In this document: one piece after another, positions 4,524 through 7,434 of the stretch | Numbering within the stretch: the first letter of the stretch is position 1 | Layout of the letters: the number at the start of each line of letters is the position of its first letter | Source of the DNA: Natrinema soli | GTDB lineage: Archaea > Halobacteriota > Halobacteria > Halobacteriales > Natrialbaceae | Assembly (NCBI RefSeq): GCF_028618695.1 | Contig: NZ_JAQIVI010000319.1 | Span: 1 to 7,434, forward strand | Direction: 5' to 3' | DNA: 7,434 nt | Made by a program: the position numbers and the translations under genes | The notes under the pieces: model-generated | The model's database searches: none | Told to the model about the DNA's origin: nothing | The model's input: the letters and a program-made list of their open reading frames with translations, nothing else

Positions 4524-5078
4524 ATGGCCAACCTCATCTACTTCATCAACGCATCACTCGATGGGTACATCGCCGACGAGAACGGCAACTTCGACTGGGG
4601 AGACCCATCTGATGAAGCGCATGCCTTCTTCAACGACCACCAACGATCTGTCGGCACCTCCCTTATCGGCCGTCGCATGTACGAGACGATGCGGGTGTGG
4701 GACACCTTTGACCTCGACGACCTACCCGAAGTACAACGCGAGTTCGCCGAGGCGTGGCGGGATACCGACAAGGTCGTCTACTCAACCACCCTGGACACCG
4801 TGCCGGAACCGCGGACCCGCCTAGAGCGGACGTTCGACCCCGAAGTGATACAGACCATGAAAGACGAAGCCGACCGCGACCTGTCAATCGGCGGCGCCGA
4901 CCTCGCTGCCGAGGCCATCCGGGCAGGTCTGGCCGACCGGTACGTACTGCGCTTGGTCCCGACGATCGTCGGCGGGGGAACCCGAGCCCTCCCCGACGCA
5001 GCGCGTGTCGACCTCGCGCTCAACACGACACGTCGTTTCGACGACGGCTCAGTCCTCGTAGACTACGCCCTCCGATGA
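4524..5078 (+). CDS. Dihydrofolate-reductase-like protein (RibD C-terminal domain family)
   Basis: The 184 residues match the usual length and layout of stand-alone RibD_C/DHFR-fold reductases of the YyaP/YwjB kind. SLDGYIA (11-17) follows the first strand; LIGRRMYETM is the conserved helix start; VVYSTTL is a central strand; IGGADLAAEAI (122-132) is the NADPH-binding glycine segment; and LVPTIVGGGTRALP is the hallmark late motif. Members are predicted to use NADPH to reduce pterin- or pyrimidine-like substrates in the cytoplasm. The true substrate of this subgroup is generally unknown, and it is not the housekeeping folA. The gene is GC-rich with an acidic product, yet sits between AT-rich stretches. 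Its relatives are, from memory, frequent in bacteria such as actinomycetes, so lateral gain is plausible. A hairpin follows its stop. Confidence 0.88.
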   Translation: MANLIYFINASLDGYIADENGNFDWGDPSDEAHAFFNDHQRSVGTSLIGRRMYETMRVWDTFDLDDLPEVQREFAEAWRDTDKVVYSTTLDTVPEPRTRLERTFDPEVIQTMKDEADRDLSIGGADLAAEAIRAGLADRYVLRLVPTIVGGGTRALPDAARVDLALNTTRRFDDGSVLVDYALR

Positions 5079-5089
5079 CGAAACCGATC

Positions 5090-5106
5090 CCCAATCAGGC
5101 ATTGGG
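5090..5106 (+). terminator. Hairpin after the reductase gene
   Basis: CCCAAT (5090-5095) and ATTGGG (5101-5106) pair around CAGGC, beginning 12 bases after the stop at 5078. There is no T-run, so a role in ending transcription is uncertain. Confidence 0.35.
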
Positions 5107-5270
5107 ATAGACCACCAGTCAGAGCAACGGAACGGATCGACTTCACCTGGAAACTACGCGGGTATTGTTATCGACCAATTTCCGAATTTCGGACATGCAA
5201 AATAAGCATCTGTACTTACCACGAGTTTCACGGAACGTTCTGAATAATGGAACTGTGCTACTCTCTACTG

Positions 5271-5639
5271 TTAAAACACAGAGTCAATCGAAATCTTCGC
5301 TTGCTTGGTCTCACGGTGATCGCCGCCACCGTGCCAGCGCAATAGAGGAAGATCGCTCGAGCGGACCATTTTATCGCAAAGGATTGTACTGCCCGATTGC
5401 CCGTGTGGCCGGTAGACGACGAAACAGTACCAGCCGTCGTGCCGCCGGAGTTTCTTGTGGTATTCCCGGTAGACCTTTCAGTTGCCGGGCTGACCGTCGG
5501 AAGGCTCGTGCATCGTGGACTTAATCTCGACGGGCGTTCCGTTCCCGAATCTCGCATCGTGCCAGCTGGCCCACTCGAGGTCGAATCGCCACTTCTCGGC
5601 CATCCGTTTCTCGAAGACGGTCCCGACGTAATTCGTGCT
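5271..5639 (-). pseudogene. Broken PD-(D/E)XK-nuclease-like gene (internal TGA, start codon lost)
   Basis: In one minus frame a good protein can be read: NYVGTVFEKRMAEKWRFD, then WHDARFGNGTPVEIKSTMHE, DGQPGN, a TGA stop (5478-5480), and KVYREYHKKLRRHDGWYCFV, VYRPHG, DLPLLRWHGGGDHRE and a final SIDSVF before TAA 5271. The two parts, 53 and 68 codons, are in the same frame and clearly belong together. D28 followed by E38-I-K40 looks like the D...E-X-K core of PD-(D/E)XK nucleases. I recall intact haloarchaeal relatives with this VEIKST...DGQPGNFK...LRWHGGG order, but have no database check. Upstream of Ser-Thr-Asn-Tyr the frame meets another TGA (5640-5642) instead of a start. ATG within KRMAEKW is a possible but late start. 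It directly follows the winged-helix gene, as in a two-gene operon. Confidence 0.7.
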
Positions 5640-5643
5640 TCAG

Positions 5644-5907
5644 TCAGCTATTGTCCGGCTCGAGCTCGTCCGCATCAAGTTCCTTATCGAGATATTGCTC
5701 TCCGAGAGCAGTAATAACGTAGTATCCCTCATCGACTCGAGCCACGAGACCATACTCGGCCAACACGGAGAGCCGTCGGCTGACGCCAGTCCGATCACGA
5801 TCGATGTTTCTCCCGATCGTCGTCGGACCAAGCTCTAACCCGGTATTCAGCACCTCCAGAATCCGCTCGTCTGTCGGATTCTGCATCCAATCACCGGGTT
5901 TCCTCAT
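5644..5907 (-). CDS. PhiH1-repressor-like winged-helix DNA-binding protein
   Basis: The 87 residues begin MRKPGDWM, an opening I associate with the haloarchaeal family related to the repressor of virus PhiH1. Then comes a compact winged helix: DERILEVLNTG (helix 1), GPTTIGRNI (helix 2), TGVSRRLSVLAEYGLVARV (recognition helix, about 39-57), and the wing DEGYYVITALGEQYL (59-73), with an acidic tail (DKELDADELEPDNS). It should bind DNA as a dimer and probably controls its own operon. The broken nuclease-like gene follows within a few bases, so the pair was probably co-transcribed. An 18-bp palindrome with a near-copy lies 56-91 bases upstream and is the obvious operator candidate. No classical TATA box is evident at leaderless distance. 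Confidence 0.85.
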   Translation of the reverse strand: MRKPGDWMQNPTDERILEVLNTGLELGPTTIGRNIDRDRTGVSRRLSVLAEYGLVARVDEGYYVITALGEQYLDKELDADELEPDNS

Positions 5908-5962
5908 CAGTTACGCATTTCTGACCGGCTTCTTACATCGTTCGGAACGCTCGAGTGGTTAG

Positions 5963-5998
5963 ACGATACCGTAGATAGAATTCTACGATATCGTAGAA
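5963..5998. promoter_or_regulatory. Operator candidate: 18-bp palindrome plus near-copy
   Basis: TTCTACGATATCGTAGAA (5981-5998) is a perfect palindrome. ACGATACCGTAGA (5963-5975) repeats 12 of 13 bases of 5985-5997, offset by 22 bases, about two helical turns. Such spacing suits two dimers bound on one face of the DNA. The site lies between the minus-strand PhiH1-like repressor and the plus-strand PadR-like gene, and abuts a plus-strand TATA-like box at 6002. Confidence 0.65.
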
Positions 5999-6001
5999 GA
6001 A

Positions 6002-6007
6002 TTTATT
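6002..6007 (+). promoter_or_regulatory. TATA-like box reading toward the PadR-like gene
   Basis: TTTATT sits four bases after the palindrome 5981-5998. Initiation about 25-28 bases on (near 6030) would give a leader of about 105 bases before GTG 6136. The palindrome would overlap the BRE position, consistent with repression. Confidence 0.4.
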
Positions 6008-6135
6008 GTGATAGACGCGGGAGTAAGCAAAGACGAGCATCGCACGACCCACTACCCGTTGAGTCCAGATCGAAAATCCGGCCTGACAACCGTGACCGGC
6101 CCGCTCGAGCGACCGAACCACCCACAGACTACCCC

Positions 6136-6501
6136 GTGCCCAACGGCCGAACCGCCTGGATCGAACTCACCGCCTTCCAGCGCGACTGTCTCGAGGCCGT
6201 CACCCGCCTCGAGCGAACCCACATCCCCGCTCGCGAACCCGCGATCATCGACGAACTCGAGCGCGCCTACCCCAGCGTCACCCGCACCAGACTCGATCCG
6301 AACCTGCGCGTGGTCGTGGGCCGCGGCCTCCTCGAAAAGCAGCGACTCGAGGCCAACCAAGACGAGTACCCGCTCACCGACGACGGCCGCGCCCTCCTCA
6401 TCCAGCGCGCCGAACACCTCGCGGTCGCCTGCGAGATCAGTGCGACCGATTCCGACGCGGTCGACTCGAACGCTCGAGCGCGCGGCGAGGGGAACGGATG
6501 A
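6136..6501 (+). CDS. PadR-like winged-helix regulator
   Basis: This 121-residue protein contains LTAFQRDCLEAVTRLE (helix 1), EPAIIDELERAYPSVTRTRLDPNLRVVVGRGLLEKQ (helix-turn-helix and recognition helix) and the wing QDEYPLTDDGRALL (about 75-88), followed by a helix and a variable acidic tail. The order matches PadR-type regulators found in many copies in haloarchaea. In the usual motif the recognition helix reads RLYPNL; here it is RLDPNL, an Asp where an aromatic residue is common. GTG 6136 is the only start candidate near the family opening (MPNGRTAWIELTAFQ); the frame above is open for over 100 bases but has no ATG or GTG. The last codons overlap the start of the zinc-ribbon gene (ATGA), so the two are translationally coupled. 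Confidence 0.82.
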   Translation: MPNGRTAWIELTAFQRDCLEAVTRLERTHIPAREPAIIDELERAYPSVTRTRLDPNLRVVVGRGLLEKQRLEANQDEYPLTDDGRALLIQRAEHLAVACEISATDSDAVDSNARARGEGNG

Positions 6502-6638
6502 CCGACTCGAGCGACGAGGCTCCGACGCGGTGCCCGAATTGCGGCGCGGTGATCCCCGAACGCGATCCGCTCGTGGGCTGGTGGCTCTGTGACGACTGCG
6601 CGATCGCGGTCACTGATGCCGGCGAACGGGTGACGTGA
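6498..6638 (+). CDS. 46-aa zinc-ribbon microprotein
   Basis: MTDSSDEAPTRCPNCGAVIP is followed by a short linker, then GWWLCDDCAIAV and an acidic end. Cys12, Cys15, Cys31 and Cys34 form a four-cysteine zinc ribbon (CPXCG...CXXC) that makes up most of the protein. Small haloarchaeal proteins of this type bind zinc and several affect growth or motility, but no specific role can be given. The start ATG (6498) overlaps the stop of the PadR-like gene by four bases, suggesting co-expression and possibly a shared role in regulation. The codon use is the same GC-rich type as that gene. Confidence 0.78.
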   Translation: MTDSSDEAPTRCPNCGAVIPERDPLVGWWLCDDCAIAVTDAGERVT

Positions 6639-6719
6639 CTCGAGCCGATCGCGGAGACCGTCCCCTCGAGCCGAAGCATCAAATTACGCCGCGGGGAGAG
6701 AAAACCCCCGTCTCGCCGG

Positions 6720-7187
6720 TCACTCCTCGCCGTCGGTTTTGATAATCGCAAACCAGAAGTCCTCGATCGATTGGACGAACTCGACGAACTCGTCGGTGTC
6801 CACCGGTTTTCGGATGTATTCGTCCGCCTCGAGGCCGTGGGATTGCACGATGTCTTCGCCCATCTTCGAACTCGTGAGGACGACGACTGGAATCCCGCTT
6901 AGTACCGGTTCGTTGTTCAGCTCCGCGAGGACCTCCATCCCGCTCTTGCCGGGGAGTTGGGGCTCGAGTAGGATGAGATCCGGCTGCGGGACGTCCTCGT
7001 AGTCGTCGCGCTGATGAACGAAATCGAGGGCCGCCTCACCGTCGGAGACCGTGTGAATGGCGTTCGCGATTTTCCCCTCCTCGAAGTTCTCCTCGAAGAG
7101 CCGAACGTCGCCGTGATTCGGCTCGACCAATAAAATGTCGACCACCTCCCCCAGATCAGTTTCGTCGGTCTCGTCTACCGAAGCCAT
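6720..7187 (-). CDS. Single-domain response regulator with Glu at the phosphorylation site
   Basis: The 155 residues form one receiver domain with short tails and no output domain. DILLVEPNHGD (17-27) is the first strand, where the usual second acidic residue is Pro23. PDLILLEPQLPGKSG (69-83) is the strand carrying the phospho-acceptor, but Glu75 replaces Asp. VVVLTSS (101-107) supplies Thr105, and EYIRKPV (123-129) supplies Lys127. The order and loop resemble Rcp1-type regulators, which are common in archaea beside light- or redox-sensing histidine kinases. With Glu for Asp it is probably not phosphorylated in the normal way and may mimic the active state; I recall similar LLEPQLPG members in haloarchaea but cannot check. 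A TATA-like box lies 23-28 bases before the start, so the transcript is probably leaderless. No kinase gene is next to it here. Confidence 0.9.
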   Translation of the reverse strand: MASVDETDETDLGEVVDILLVEPNHGDVRLFEENFEEGKIANAIHTVSDGEAALDFVHQRDDYEDVPQPDLILLEPQLPGKSGMEVLAELNNEPVLSGIPVVVLTSSKMGEDIVQSHGLEADEYIRKPVDTDEFVEFVQSIEDFWFAIIKTDGEE

Positions 7188-7209
7188 ACTCGGGTATGCA
7201 ACCGCACGG

Positions 7210-7215
7210 ATAAAA
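7210..7215 (-). promoter_or_regulatory. TATA-like box for the response regulator
   Basis: TTTTAT on the minus strand is 23-28 bases before ATG 7187, as expected for a leaderless transcript. Confidence 0.6.
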
Positions 7216-7327
7216 CTGCAACTTTACAGCCCTCGTTACTGTCACGGAGTCGGTTCAGTGTCCACCGACGCTGCGTCCCCCGTTCGTGGGCCAGCCGCCC
7301 GTCACCGACCGGAGGAACACGGAACCA

Positions 7328-7434
7328 CTACTCGCGGCCGCCGGCTCCCGTCACCCGCTCGACGACCAGCCGCTCGAGGCGCTCGATCCGCTGCTCGGTG
7401 CTCGGATGGGTCCGAAACGGGCCTGGCGACGCGA
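7328..7434 (-). CDS. htpX: C-terminus of an HtpX-like M48 metalloprotease (5' end outside the window)
   Basis: One minus frame enters at the right edge and reads SPGPFRTHPSTEQRIERLERL, then VVERVTGAGGRE and TAG (7328-7330). FRTHPSTEQRI-RL is the typical last conserved block of HtpX/M48B membrane proteases, which lies after the HEXXH zinc site and the membrane segments (both outside the window). The family degrades damaged membrane proteins. Only about 35 residues are visible, so the call rests on this one motif. It is transcribed toward the response regulator in the same direction, with about 140 bases between them. Confidence 0.75.
   Translation of the reverse strand, partial: ASPGPFRTHPSTEQRIERLERLVVERVTGAGGRE

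Noticed and set aside
5397..5714. Plus-strand open frame of 105 codons
   Set aside because: The minus strand here gives a coherent nuclease-like sequence on both sides of one stop, and the plus frame is its shadow.
6052..6592. Overlapping long frames on both strands across the PadR-like gene
   Set aside because: High GC suppresses stops in all frames; only the 6136-6501 frame gives a recognisable winged helix.

Overview
The window reads as chromosomal DNA from a haloarchaeon. Evidence: an intron-containing tRNA-Trp whose intron carries a box C/D guide RNA, as in Haloferax; very acidic proteins (for example the tail ending at 160 and the response regulator at 6720-7187); many CTCGAG runs; TATA-like boxes 24-30 bases before start codons, as in leaderless haloarchaeal promoters; and typical haloarchaeal small proteins (zinc ribbons, PhiH1-repressor-like and PadR-like winged helices). 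Genus cannot be told from the window.

Layout. The left edge (1-393) is core: the acidic C-terminus of an unrecognised gene, then tRNA-Trp. Directly after the tRNA lies a variable region of about 5 kb, AT-richer and full of debris. It holds three alternately oriented copies of the tRNA T-arm/3' end in nested inverted repeats (372-487); a short reading frame broken by TAG (571-765); the C-terminal part of a GmrSD/DUF262-type protein (DUF1524 HNH domain, 850-1470); a 13-bp inverted repeat (1607-1641); a small DUF7692-like gene (1753-2007); and a transposon-like element (2017-3771). Then come a small C2H2 zinc-finger gene, an AT-rich gap, a RibD_C/DHFR-like reductase (4524-5078), and a two-gene unit of a PhiH1-repressor-like winged helix followed by a broken PD-(D/E)XK-like gene (5907-5271, minus). 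From about 6.1 kb GC-rich core-like sequence returns: a PadR-like regulator translationally coupled to a zinc-ribbon microprotein, a single-domain response regulator, and the C-terminus of an HtpX-like M48 protease.

The most notable find is the element at 2017-3771. It has perfect 18-bp terminal inverted repeats (GGCTCTGTTGAAATCCTC) and a perfect 8-bp target duplication (AGTAGTTG), both directly visible. The ends and the 8-bp duplication resemble the IS6/IS26 family, but no transposase lies inside. Its cargo is three membrane-protein genes: a 56-aa glycine-zipper-like protein, a 310-aa protein of about eight membrane helices with an internal duplication, and a 53-aa two-helix protein. A 20-bp sequence (GTAGTTGCCGTTCAGTACAG) occurs twice inside the element, on either side of the 310-aa gene, and once outside it.

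Other points: an apparent operator, an 18-bp perfect palindrome plus a near-copy, between the two divergent regulators; a response regulator with Glu in place of the phospho-accepting Asp; and intron guide sequences that satisfy the box-D-plus-five rule for C34 and U39 of tRNA-Trp.
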